Source: Hesseltinella vesiculosa (lineage: Eukaryota > Mucoromycota > Mucoromycetes > Mucorales > Cunninghamellaceae). Taken from it: a stretch of DNA of 64,000 nucleotides. The notes under the pieces were generated by a model. The model searched no databases and had not been told where the DNA came from. It was given only the letters and a program-made list of their open reading frames with translations. Positions 28,101 through 38,350 of the stretch are shown here, in pieces; positions within the stretch are counted from its first letter, which is position 1, and each line of letters begins with the position of its first letter. Location: contig MCGT01000008.1 of assembly GCA_002104935.1 (NCBI GenBank), positions 620,001 through 684,000 of the forward strand, read 5' to 3'. The position numbers and the translations under genes were made by a program.

Positions 28101-28401
28101 TGAATGAGTTCAAAACAAGCAAGGTGGGTGAAAAAAAAAGGCATGGCAACCGCAACGAAGTGGTTCATTCTCTTTCTTTATGCAGCTCTGCTCTGTCTGC
28201 CATGGCCCAACCAAAAACCCAGTCATGAATGGGGGCAAGATTTATGGACTTCTGCGCTGCAGCTCCTGTGCGGCCATCTTTGACCGGGATGTCATGGCAG
28301 CTTGCAACATGATCTCCATTGGTCAACACTTTTCCCAACACAAGCAACGCCCCCTGGCCTTTTGCCCGCGCCGACGCCCCCAAACCTCTCCTATCGTTTA
28401 G
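25127..28401 (+). CDS. Fanzor: eukaryotic TnpB-like RNA-guided nuclease, apparently intact (970 aa)
   Basis: Seven exons: 25127-25277, 25329-25547, 25591-26069, 26158-26648, 26714-27838, 27892-28123, 28186-28401 (2913 nt, one stop). An N-terminal Cys/His cluster (Cys90-His109: CATCGQMGHCSSASRLCPFH) precedes a helical region. RuvC-I is FDMVAVDPGHR with Asp510, followed by an acidic insert (~540-570) and a very basic stretch (~722-760: RKRTHRNRRKRQKKARKKR) that may bind RNA or act as NLS. LNEFKTSK supplies Glu894, the rearranged RuvC-II glutamate described for Fanzors. A four-Cys ribbon (CSVC 901-904, CSSC 924-927) leads into FDRDVMAACNM with Asp934 (RuvC-III). All three catalytic acids are therefore present. 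Two introns (26649-26713, 27839-27891) are GC-AG with perfect AG|GCAAGT donors. Intron 2 is only 43 nt and is the least certain join. Confidence 0.88.
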
Positions 28402-28560
28402 TTTTCATTTTTATTCACCAAAGCAACCCCGCAAAAAGGGTTACCGTCTGCTCTGGCAAGAACGCGTTTAATGCTTTTATCCGGTAATTGGTGTTTTTAG
28501 CCAACACTTAACACAAGTTCTGATTGGTAACGGAGTTTTCTTTTTTTCCATAGTGGGAGC
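28402..28560 (+). other. Candidate guide-RNA (omega-RNA) region 3' of Fanzor
   Basis: In TnpB and Fanzor loci the guide RNA usually overlaps or follows the 3' end of the nuclease gene. Here a small hairpin (aaccc/gggtt, 28425-28442) and a further structured-looking stretch to ~28560 follow the stop. This is position-based inference; no boundary is visible. Confidence 0.25.
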
Positions 28561-28734
28561 TTGATGCCAAATGCTGAACATGAAATCAGTAGGAAAATGC
28601 AATGGTTCCAGCCTCAAATCACTTGGCACTGTCTTGTATAGATACCATGCTTTAATAACAACGTCTCGTCTCCCACATGTTTGTACCTATGCGAAACGTC
28701 GGTGTCATACATATAAGAGTTTTGCCACGGCTTT

Positions 28735-28965
28735 CAAATTTACAGTACCGGTGTTAAGAATCGACAATGCACTCTCCTTCGGCGTCTCTTTTTTTTCCCT
28801 TCCTTCTCTTTACCTTTTCCCTTCTCTGCCCCTTTCTTCTCTTCTTTTCTTTCTTCTTCTTTTTTCCTCGCTCTCTTTCTTTTTCTTTTCTTCGTCCGCA
28901 CGCATACTAAAACCACTCGCTTACAGTGGTAACTCTATTTGTTAATCTCTAATAGTGCACTAACT
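28735..28965 (+). repeat. Dispersed short element with polypyrimidine core (copy 1)
   Basis: Begins ttacagtaccggtgttaagaa, contains ~130 nt of almost pure C/T (28785-28910) and ends with aaaaccact.gcttacagtgg and taatagtgcactaac. The same ends with a purine (opposite strand) core occur in reverse at 50890-51110. It has no coding capacity. Confidence 0.7.
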
Positions 28966-29154
28966 CCCCAATAAAGGTTTTATTATACCGTTTTCTTTTT
29001 TCCTTTTTTTTCAAATCACAGTCATAATTGACTCAGATAAACACCGGTACCAGTGCAGTATTTTTTGTGATGATTGGCGCGCAGGATAAAGATTTTAGCA
29101 GGCAAAATAAATTTGAGTGCACGCAAACGCGCCAACCATCACTAAAAATTCTGT

Positions 29155-29660
29155 ACATATCATATACAAGTGCCCTGCAAAATCCAGTGACGATCAGTGG
29201 AGAATTTATTTTTGGCACACATTTAGGGTTCCCTATGTTTTCGTTCAAAAATGGCCAGGGGACCCTCAGGGATTTTGAAAAATCAAAAAAACATGATAGA
29301 TCGGCTTTGAACTGATGGATCCAACTCATTTTTTGTTTGGATATCAACAATGACATACATGAATGATGCTGAAAAAATCACATCGATTGAGCAAGGTTGC
29401 CCAGCCAAAGTTTGAAGAATCATGAATTCTATTCTCCGCTCCCCCAGCTAAAAAACCGTCAAAAACGACACAAACCAGAAAAAAAGCGTTCTACAGCCAA
29501 AAATGGAGGTGCTGAAGTCAATCCAAAATCGACCACCTCCGATCGCCTTCTAATTTGGCATGGTGGTAGTAGGTGATAAGTGATGCCCATAGTAAAAACC
29601 TTTGCCTTGATGGATCACTCATTGACCAGCTAGAGCCGTTTCCTTTTTTTTTTCTTCGAG
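29155..29660 (+). repeat. Dispersed repeat, copy 1 of inverted pair
   Basis: The block containing gtgccctgcaaaatccagtg, gttcgttcaaaaatggccag-like text, ttgcccagccaaagtttgaa and cgaccacctccgatcgcctt is found almost unchanged in reverse complement at about 42240-42725. Identity is high (above 90 percent by eye). Its internal ttgcccagcc...cccccagctaaaaaa section is distantly related to the arm unit of the 51-58 kb element. Confidence 0.8.
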
Positions 29661-30540
29661 AAAAAAAAAGTTTCTCCGATCAGCTTCACATTTGGCATGG
29701 TGATAGTAGGTGACAAGTGATGATGATGGCTAAAATTTAAGCCTTGATGGATCACTCATTGACGAGCTAGAGCTGCTTACTTTTTTTTTTTTCTCGAAAA
29801 AAAGAGTTCCTCCGATCAGCTTCATGTTTGGCATGGTGAAAGTAGGTGACAAGTGATGATGATGGCTAAAATTTAAGCCTTGATAGGTCACTGGATGGTG
29901 ATCTGGAGAGTAGACAACCAGATGGAATGGCTTCCCTAGGAATCGAACGCATATATGCGGGCTTTCAAAAAAATTGGCAGGTCAATACGAAAAAAAAAAA
30001 AAATCAACAAAAAAAAAAGACATAAACAAGTTGAAAAAAGAGGGTCATACGGGGGAAACCAACATTTCCATAATAAGAATAGCTACCTGATTTAGTAACA
30101 AAAATAATCGTGAGCGATATATTTTTCTTTATATGGGACGTGGATTTTTTGAAAAAATACTTTCCTAGAAAGTATAATTGACACTTTTATGGAAAGTATT
30201 TTTTCAAAAAATCCACGTCCCATATAAAGAAAAATATATCGCTCACGATTATTTTTGTTACTAAATCAGGTAGCTATTCTTATTATGGAAATGTTGGTTT
30301 CCCCCGTATGACCCTCTTTTTTCAACTCGTTATGGCAATTTTTTTTGTTTTTTTTTTCATACTGGCCCGCCAATTTTTATTTTTTTTGCTGATCTAGTGC
30401 TGGTTACTTTTTTTTTGAAAAAAAAAAAAAATCTTCCGATCAGCTTCACATTTGGCATGGTGATAGTAGGCGATAAATGATGATCATAGTAAAAATCTTA
30501 GTCTTGATGGATAACTCAATGACGAGCTAGACACTTTCAG
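29540..30540. repeat. Tandem ~135-bp units, interrupted by a fold-back insertion
   Basis: Four copies of a unit reading tccgatcagcttcacatttg, gcatggtgatagtaggtga and gatggatcactcattgacga occur near 29540, 29675, 29812 and 30430. The last is separated from the third by the palindrome at 29968-30380, suggesting insertion into a pre-existing tandem array. Confidence 0.7.
29968..30380. mobile_element. MITE-like palindrome with near-perfect ~135-bp arms
   Basis: The sequence from 30030 (gttgaaaaaagagggtcata) to ~30165 is repeated as its exact reverse complement from ~30190 to 30325, around a ~25-nt centre. Weaker inverted similarity (attggcaggtcaatacg / catactggcccgccaat) extends the ends to about 29968 and 30380. 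Perfect arms imply recent insertion or ongoing conversion. It encodes nothing. Confidence 0.85.
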
Positions 30541-31470
30541 CAAAAAAGTGTTGGGCGGCTTGGATACATGGCTAAAAGCACGCGAAGTTTTGCCCAAAAA
30601 AAATAAAATGCTTGGCCCACACTTTCAGCAAAAATCCATGGGCGGCATAATGCTTGGCTAAAAACATGCGAAGTTTCGCCCAAAAAAATAAAACGTTTAG
30701 CCCGCACTTTCAGCAAAAAAGTGTTGGGCGGCTTGAATTAGCCTAAAAACATGCGAAGATCCACCAAAAAAAATAAAAACGTTTAGCCTGCACTTTCAGC
30801 AATAAAATACTGGGCGGCTTGGATACAGGCTAAAAACATGCGAAGATTCACCCAAAAAAATAAAACGTTTAGCCCACACTTTCAGCAAAAAAGTGTTGGG
30901 CGGCTTGGATACAGGCTAAAAACATGCGAGGAATCGCCCAAAAAAAAATAAAATGCTTGGCCCACACTTTCAGCAAAAAAATGTTGGGCGGCTTGGTTAC
31001 ATGGCTAAAAAGATGAAAAGTTTTGCCCTAAAAAAATGAAAATACTTGGCCCATACTTTCAGCAAAAAAGTGTTGGGCGGCTTGGATACATGGCTAAAAA
31101 CATGAGAAGTTCCGCCCAAAAAATTAAAACGTTAACCCACACTTTCAGCAAAAAAATGCTGGGCGGCTTAAATTCAGGCTCAAAAACATGCGAAGCTTCG
31201 CCCAAAAAAAATGAAAATACTTGGCCCACACTTTCAGCAAAAAAGTGTTGGGCGGCTTGGATGCATGGCTAAAATCATGCGAAGTTTCGCCCAAAAAAAA
31301 TAAAATGTTTGGCTCACAGTTTCAGCAAAAAATGATGGGCGGCTTTAATTCAGGGTCTAAAAGCATGCGACGTTTTGCCCAAAAAAAATAAAATGTTTGG
31401 CTCACACTTCCAGCAAAAAAATGCTGGGCGGCTTGAATGCATGGCTAAAAATATGCAAAGCTACGCACCT
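30533..31470. repeat. Satellite array, 11 copies of an 85-90 bp unit
   Basis: The motif actttcagcaaaaaagtgtt starts near 30533, 30621, 30706, 30792, 30878, 30965, 31055, 31141, 31230, 31317 and 31405. Each unit continues gggcggctt, catggctaaaaacatgcgaa and tcgcccaaaaaaaataaaa. Units differ by point changes and A-run length. No long ORF runs through the array. Confidence 0.92.
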
Positions 31471-31562
31471 GTTTTGAAATCTTTTGACATTGCTTTTTTT
31501 TTTTTTTTTTTTTAGGGCATAACAACGCTTTTGGTGGGTGTGTTTTAAAATCGTTTGACATT

Positions 31563-31686
<124 letters not shown>

Positions 31687-31867
31687 GGAATACCTAAAAA
31701 AAAAGCGCTGCAAGTTTTTTTTTTCTTTGGCCGGCAAGCGAAAACGGTGGTTTACGATGATAAGGTACAAGTGGATAAGTTTATTACAGAGTTATCTGTT
31801 ACAAAAAAAAGAAAAAAGAAAATATTTTTTTATAGAAATGATAGGGCTTCTTGTCAGAAGACCTAAA

Positions 31868-32266
31868 ATTCTAGTACCCAGGCTTAATCTCAACACCTCG
31901 TAGCAACAAAGGCTACTCAACTGCTTACAATACCCGGTAAATTTGGTATCGTCTGTACCCGATTTGAAGGAGAATTACCATGGCAATTTGCTTGAAGCAC
32001 AGACTGCTAACCACATTTCCGTAATTAACAATCAAGCACCTATGGTTCACTGGACAATAAATGCCCATATTTTTATCCTAAAAGATAAATTCCCCGTAAT
32101 AAAAGCTATGTTTCCAGCATGGATTCCAACTTAGAGGCGTTCAGCTGTTATCCAGCAGATGGTAGCTTCGCGCCATTGACCGTTCGATCAGGCGCAAATA
32201 CTAATTATCTGAATGAAGGGTTCCTCTCGTACTAACTTCAATTACTGTTACATAACCAATTAACAT

Positions 32267-32302
<36 letters not shown>

Positions 32303-32426
32303 TGCCCAGCTCGCGTTCCCTATTAGTGGGTGAACAATCCAACGCTTACTGAATTCTGCTTCAGTATGATAGGAAGAGCCGACATCGAAGAATCAAAAAG
32401 CGACGTCGCTGTGAACGCTTGGCCCC

Positions 32427-32461
<35 letters not shown>

Positions 32462-32788
32462 GCACCTCTAGGCGAAAATCTTTCGCGTCTAAAGGATCGA
32501 TAGGCCACACTTTCATGGTTTGTCTTCACACTGAAAAGCAAAATCAAGGGAGCTTTTGCCCTTTTACTCTACGTGAGATTTCTGTTCTCACTGAGCTCCC
32601 TTAGGACACCTGCGTTATTGTTTAACAGATGTGCCGCCCCAGCCAAACTCCCCACTTGACGGTGTTGGAAACAAAAGTCAACTGCCGAAACAATCTTAAT
32701 GCTAGAACGCCCGGTTTCCCGGAACCTTTCTTCACTTCCTAAGTAGCATGCGACTTTAATTTCGATTGCCCAGCGACATCAATTGTTG
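31868..32788 (-). rRNA. Nuclear large-subunit rRNA, 3' fragment (~0.9 kb)
   Basis: The minus strand reads conserved 25S/28S 3' sequence: GGGGAGTTTGGCTGGGGCGG, TTACCACAGGGATAACTGGC, the sarcin-ricin loop AGTACGAGAGGAACC, GCTACCATCTGCTGGATAAC-like text and TGAGATTAAGCCT near the 3' end. Only the 3' portion is present, and no 18S or 5.8S is in the window. The fragment begins about 18 nt beyond the stop codon of the neighbouring gene at 32806, on the same strand. It is presumably a dispersed rDNA piece rather than a working unit. Confidence 0.93.
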
Positions 32789-32805
32789 GAAGCACTGTAC
32801 TGCAT

Positions 32806-33954
32806 TTAACGCCGAAATTTGCTGTGGCTTCTGACGAACACTGGGATCAAGGCAGCAAAAGCGAGGCCAAAAAGACAGGCAATATTCCGGGGAGTGAATA
32901 TGCTCAGCTTATCAGATGATGACAGTCTGTCCAATGCTGCGCCTGCTTGGATCTGAATAAATGACAAAGGGGCAACACCTACAAAAGTACCCCAAAAAAA
33001 GGTGGTCAACGATATGCCAAGGTGCGGCGCTCCAAGATTCACAACCCAATTGGGTGGTAGAGGAGAAATCCTCAAGACAATCATGTAATTAAACATGTGC
33101 TGTTTGTGGTGTACCAACTTTTATGTTGAAAAGGAGTGTGAGCCGCGCGTATTAATCAACAATTGTATAGCTTTAGATCTTGCCTGTTGGTTCCACTTTT
33201 CGATTCGTTCACCAAACAAATACACTACAGCTTTGGATCCCATTCTACTGGAGATAAGGAACGCCAGCGAGGCACCGATGGCTGAACACTGTCAAATAAT
33301 AGAGGTGAGCTAATGTTGGAAAATCGGAGCGAAGAATCTCAGTTTACCGCACACACTGTTAACAATGTCAACCAAAAATTAAACAGTGCGCCGCCTAGCA
33401 CAGACAACCACATTGACCCAGGAATAGAAAAGGTCTGCAGGCTGGTGGTTTTTTTTTTTTTTTTTTTTTTTTTTGGAACAAAGCGAGTGATGTGAGTCAA
33501 GACCATAATTTTCAACGCCAATGTCACACCAATGCATCCCCAACGATCACTTACTATAGAAAGCTGGTAACAAACGTGACATATACATTGAAAAAATGCT
33601 GGTCAATGTACTGTGAAAGCACCTGATGCAGATGGTAGAGATCTTCCAGGTTTCTTGGTATCTTGACAGCCTCTCGGTCCGCTCTACAAAGACAGAGGGA
33701 GAGGGGATTAAATGGAGTCGATGAAGAAGAGCCAAAAATGGCTATTACGGATCGATGGCGGGGAGATTGTAGCGCAGCAGTATGATTTGTAGAGAGGTAG
33801 CAATTGCAAGCAACGTCAATAGGCTGAGCAAAGAACAAAGGTATGAACGGCTTTTCCATAGCCGAAAAGGGGTACGTTCGTCTTTATGTTGTTGGGGTAT
33901 AGATGAATAGGTAGTTGGCGAAGTACAGGGTAACAATGGAGGAGTAGTGCTCAT
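32806..33954 (-). CDS. TMEM41-like VTT-domain membrane protein (paralogue A)
   Basis: Five exons (33954-33749, 33683-33555, 33441-33348, 33288-33184, 33099-32806) encode 275 aa. The DedA/VTT signature runs YLQTFSIPGSMWLSVLGGAL, then IGASLAFLISS, ERIEKWNQQ and YMIVLRISPLPPNWVVNLGA with FFWGTFVGVAPLSFIQIQAG. This matches TMEM41 proteins, ER scramblases that act in lipid distribution and autophagy in animals; fungal function is inferred. Intron 33100-33183 is GC-AG (CAG|GCAAGA). Intron 33442-33554 contains a 24-nt T run (A on sense). The 3' end is unusual: an rRNA fragment in sense orientation starts within ~20 nt of the stop. Confidence 0.92.
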
Positions 33955-34188
33955 GACTGCAAAGGAAATCAAAGATAAGAGGTAATGTAGCAAAAGAAAA
34001 AAAAGGAAATAAAAAGAATGGTGGTCATGTGGAAACTTGCTTTTTGGCATGTGCCTGGTTTTTTTTTTTACTGCTCTTCCCCGCACCACTGGCATAAACT
34101 TTTTTCTTCGTTCTTTCTTTCATTTCTTTCTTTTTTTTTCGCAGGAGGTGACAAAAGATGTCATACAATACATTGAATGCAAACCGAA

Positions 34189-35411
34189 TTACAGCTCTTG
34201 AATTTTTAATTTATGTTTCTGCTTCTGTTTTATGGCCAGTTCAGCAGCTTGTCGATGTTGCTGAAAGACCTGCTGTTCCATATCGAGTCGTTGATGGCGA
34301 GATTGTATCGCCATGGACATCGCCTGGCGCTCTGGGCGAGACAATGCTTGTGCATACACGAGGAAAAAGTACGCCTTTTTACCGGCCATTATCCATGGTT
34401 TCTTCGCCTTGGTGGTCGGCTGGTGCTTTATCCAATCGAGCAATTGGTACAATTCACCCACGGCGTGTACCACAAAGTCATCCTCGGCCACCAACTGCTC
34501 AGCATCTTTGAGCAACAAAGATACCAATTTTGCCTCGTCTTTGTCCTGGCCCTCCCATTCCTGCAAATGTTGCTGCACATCCAGAATGACTTGGTCTAGT
34601 GTAAGCAACGTCGAGGTCGAGGTCGTAGCAAACAACACGGACATATTTTGCAGTACCTCAAGCAAAAACTCAGGATCATCGGCAAGGTCACCCATGGTCT
34701 TGCGATGCAAATAGGCATAGGTCATGAGCAGGTGGATCACATGGTATCGAAGGGTGGGTGAAGGAGTGGTTTTAAGAAGCTTGGACAGTGGAGGCAGTGG
34801 CTCTGTTGGCTTGGGAGGGATTGAGCTTTCCTGGCCATTGCTCTCTTTGGCGTCTGTGTCCACTTCAAACCACCAGGGCTCAAACGTTGGCATGTCGAGT
34901 GACTGGAAAGGATCTTGGTTGTCTCCTAGCATCGCTTGGAATTGCTGGCGTTCGGCATTCGAGAGCATCCGCCAGAGGGTATCGGGATCGGTTTGGGCGA
35001 TGTCCATATCAGCAAACCGATCCAGTAGATCATCGTCTTGGTCGCCCCGTAGATCCTGTTGATCATTTTCTGATTCAAATTTGCGCAAGATCTGTTTCAT
35101 TTTTTGTTGGTTGATGTCGTCCGAATGCTGCATCTCAGCCAAGACATTGTCCCTGTAAAATGATTCCGTGCAGTCGTTATGCTTTTCATGGCGATAGCAT
35201 GCAAGACTACAATATTTCAAATGGCACTTTGGGCAGATATACTTGAAGGCATGATCCTGGCATCTAAAAGTAAAGAAAAAATGAGCAAGATGAAATCTTT
35301 CTAGCTTATTGTTGCCTGCACGGGATATTACATGAAGCAATTGAGCCATTCATTTTCGTCAGTAACTTCGCCGGCATCTTTCTGCTGGGCAACGTGTATC
35401 AAGGATGTCAT
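34189..35411 (-). CDS. ZNHIT2: HIT zinc-finger protein ZNHIT2
   Basis: Two exons (35411-35332, 35263-34189; 68-nt intron) encode 384 aa. The zinc finger is split by the intron: NCFICQDHAFKYICPKC, then HLKYCSLACYRHEKHNDC, eight Cys/His ligands as in HIT fingers, followed by SFYRDNVLAEM typical of ZNHIT2. The rest is helical and acidic (QDLRGDQDDDLLDRF) with a C-terminal coiled, Gln/Lys-rich end. ZNHIT2 links the R2TP chaperone to assembly of U5 snRNP in animals; the fungal role is inferred by homology. It is divergent from the next VTT-domain gene. Confidence 0.9.
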
Positions 35412-35804
35412 TTGTCGACGCAGGTGCGAACAGCAAAGAAAGGCGACAAATCACTGCAGGGAGAAAAATGGGATGAACTACCAATCAAAAAAGAGCATGG
35501 GCCAGCTTGCTGTTTTCAAACACAACACGTGCCGCACTGCCACACGCATTCCTTGCACCAGAATATAGTAAGCAAGGCGTTAAAATATCGAATGATTCCA
35601 GCCACAAACACATCCCTTAATAACCCTCAAAAAAATGTGCACTACAATACCCCTACACACCAACTTAAGTAAACAGTGTGGGTGAGAATGTCTTTTCCAA
35701 AATATCAACGTTTCATTGGCTCACATTTTTTCAGGATTCCAACAAAAAAAAAGTTCTGCAAGCTGGGGACCTTCTTTCTCCCTTTCCCCCTTATTTTTAT
35801 TTTA
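35412..35804. promoter_or_regulatory. Bidirectional promoter region, ZNHIT2 / TMEM41-like B
   Basis: Only 393 bp separate the two divergent start codons, so both promoters must lie here. A pyrimidine-rich stretch (35770-35800) precedes the plus-strand ATG. No specific site was recognised. Confidence 0.5.
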
Positions 35805-36743
35805 ATGCCGGAACATGACTACGTAGAATTGCAAACCATGGAGATGGGAGACAATCAAGCGGAATTGAAGCCTCCTGTGAAAAGCCTTGGTGCTCATGTA
35901 TACCGGCAAATACTGCCACGGCTCGTTTGCTTTGTGGCCTGTGGACTGGCGATGTTCTATATGATCATGACATTTGCTCATGACTCGTTGGCCATTGATT
36001 TGCCTCGGTCACTGCAAGACCTTCAGGAGCTGACAACCCAATTGGATGTGTTGCGGCGTGCAGGCTGGGAAAAATCTCTTGGTCTGACGTTTGTGTTTGT
36101 GTCCCTGTATCTCTGGCAACAAATGTTTTCGATGCCAGGCACTGTGCTGCTGAATCTTCTGGCTGGTCATCTGTATGGGGTGTTTGTAGGTACGGTATGG
36201 ACCGCATTTCTATGTGCATTAGGCTCTACCATTGCCTACTGGGTGGGATTACTGGTGGGTGAGCCATTGATGCAGCTGGCCTGGTTCCAGCAACGCATTC
36301 GCACCTTACAAGACCAGATGGAACGAGACCGAGGACTGGGGCTCTTTTGGTGGCTGCTGTTTGCCCGCTTATTCCCTTTTTCGCCGTATTGGTAATACCA
36401 AGAAGACGATTAGGAAAAAAGAATGCCGTGCACTGACCTCAGTGCCTCGTCTTTCACGTCCTTTTTTTTTTTTTTTTTTTTTTTTAGGTTGATCAATTTG
36501 GGTTCACCATTTTTAAACGTACCAGTGCAGGCTTTCTTTTGGTCGACCTTTTACGGCGTGATCCCCTATAACCTTGTTTGCACTCAAGCTGGGCAAGTGC
36601 TTGGCGAACTGACGTCGACAGCTGACCTGCTGGCGCCCGCCTTGATGCTCAAATTGTGTCTTGTGTCCTTCCTAACCTTGATACCCATTGCCTGGGGTAA
36701 GACCCTGCAAAACAGACTTAGATCCTACCTCGAGCGACAGTGA
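35805..36743 (+). CDS. TMEM41-like VTT-domain membrane protein (paralogue B)
   Basis: Two exons (35805-36391, 36488-36743; 96-nt intron with a 23-nt T run) encode 280 aa. After a ~45-residue cytoplasmic N-terminus come a membrane segment (VCFVACGLAMFYMIMTF), YLWQQMFSMPGTVLLNLLAG, GSTIAYWVGLLVGE, then ARLFPFSPYWLINLGSPF and FFWSTFYGVIPYNLVCTQAG. The VTT order equals that of paralogue A, but sequence identity is low, so duplication is old or the two belong to different TMEM41/TVP38 subgroups. The frame is open upstream to 35676; 35805 was chosen because the added residues resemble translated UTR. Confidence 0.9.
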
Positions 36744-36779
36744 ATTTTTGGGAATTTGCACGTGCTGTGTGTCGGGAAA

Positions 36780-38110
36780 AAATTATCAATAAATAATTTT
36801 AGCAGGCAATCCAATCGAACGGACGGCCAAATTATTTTCAGGCTGGGTGGGTTCAACCGCACCAACGCCAAGATATCAAAGCGAACCAACGAAGACAGCA
36901 TTGACCAGTTGGTTGCGTCCATGCAGACCCCTTCTACATTAAAACTGGAAAACCTCGTTTGGCATATCAAAGCAGTCCTGGCATCACAAAAACAACTATG
37001 TGAGTTCTATGGCAAGTTGCTGCCCAGCCTCCGTTTCCTGAACTACCGTGGCCGCCAAAAAAATGGATGAGGTCCAAAGTATGGTAGCACAAATCAGCAA
37101 GCCTGGCCCATGAGCATGTCCAAGTGTAAGAGCCTCGTCGATTGGATCCCACGGAAGTCACGATGGGCATCGGCACTGATGATGTAGCAGTAAGCAGGAA
37201 CAGAACAACACCGGCCCCAGCCGCGACAACAACGAATGAGTTGCAAACGGTACGTCAGCCTTTCATGACTCCCCCCACCCTTTGTCTTACCAGAAAGTGG
37301 GATGGCAGTTGCAACAGCGACACAGGCAGGTGCTGAGCGCCCAACATTGTCCTTGCCATTCAAACAGCTTACTCCGTACACATAGCGATTGGTCAGCCCA
37401 GCCATCCCCATCCATGTCGCACCCATGTATATCGATTTCCGTGGCAAACATAGCGGCCAACATCGCTATTGTGATCAGGAGAACTGCTGTGTCCACCAGC
37501 GCCCACCTTAACCAGCCCTTGACTGCAGCCCGTCAAACCCAGCAACTTTCTACCTCCATACAGATAACACGCCCTCCGCCAACAACCTCCTACGTCGGTC
37601 ACCGGCGCGGTCTCAGTCACCAAAAAATAAGTGCTTGGTTTATCGCTGCCATGCTTCGATCCAACGCTCCTTGAAACATGCTAATGATGTTTTTTTTTAG
37701 CCCTTGGCAGCCCCTCCCAAGTGTTCCAACACGCCAAGAAACGGTGACCAATGTGTGATTTGGTAACAGCAGGTTCAGCCGTATAACTTTCCGCCGAGAG
37801 CCATCTGGGCTTCTGGTGTTCCTGGCTGTGGACGAGCGATATCAGGTGTGTGCTCAAAGTGCGGATACCAAGGCTGCCAACCCTTCCTGCTCAACTGGAC
37901 GTCGAAATTGCAGCCAATGAAAATTTACTCAGCTTGCTCATTGGCGTTGAAAGGAGACGTCAACGCAGACAGAAACATCCGAGCATTCGCCCTTTTGTTC
38001 GTCAATGGCGATCCTCCGCCCATCGTCTTGGATAAAAAGGTCCCTCACTACCACTGCCTCGCCAACAAGAGCCGAGGTTGCTCATTGATCCCTGATGTTT
38101 CGTTGAACCC
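36780..38110 (+). pseudogene. Decayed Fanzor-like gene (C-terminal relic)
   Basis: Plus-strand fragments in several frames with stops between them. Near 36990-37060 is LCEFYGKLLPSLRFLNYRGR, resembling the helix before the ribbon. At 37845-37970 VCSKCGYQGC, KIYSACSLAL and DVNADRNI give a first Cys pair, a broken second pair (CxxC lost) and the third RuvC motif. The DxNAxxNI string is highly characteristic of TnpB/Fanzor. The middle (37100-37700) has no coherent frame. It is non-functional by these breaks and lies between the VTT gene and the TMX2-like gene. Confidence 0.6.
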
Positions 38111-38350
38111 CTTCCCACCCTCCATTATGCCGCATAGCAAACGTGTGATCGTTTACAGCTTTCGTATGTGCAAAAAAAGAAATGGAATAGTAGTCTCACT
38201 GCTACAATGATATCCTTTCCTGCGATATTCCTCAATGAGTCTCTGCTGCAGTTTTTTTTCTTTTTTTTTTTTGCTTTCATTTGCAAGTGTTTCCAGCAGG
38301 CTGACTTCTCTTTCTTTCTATTTTCTTTTTTTTTTATTTCTTTCTTTTGA

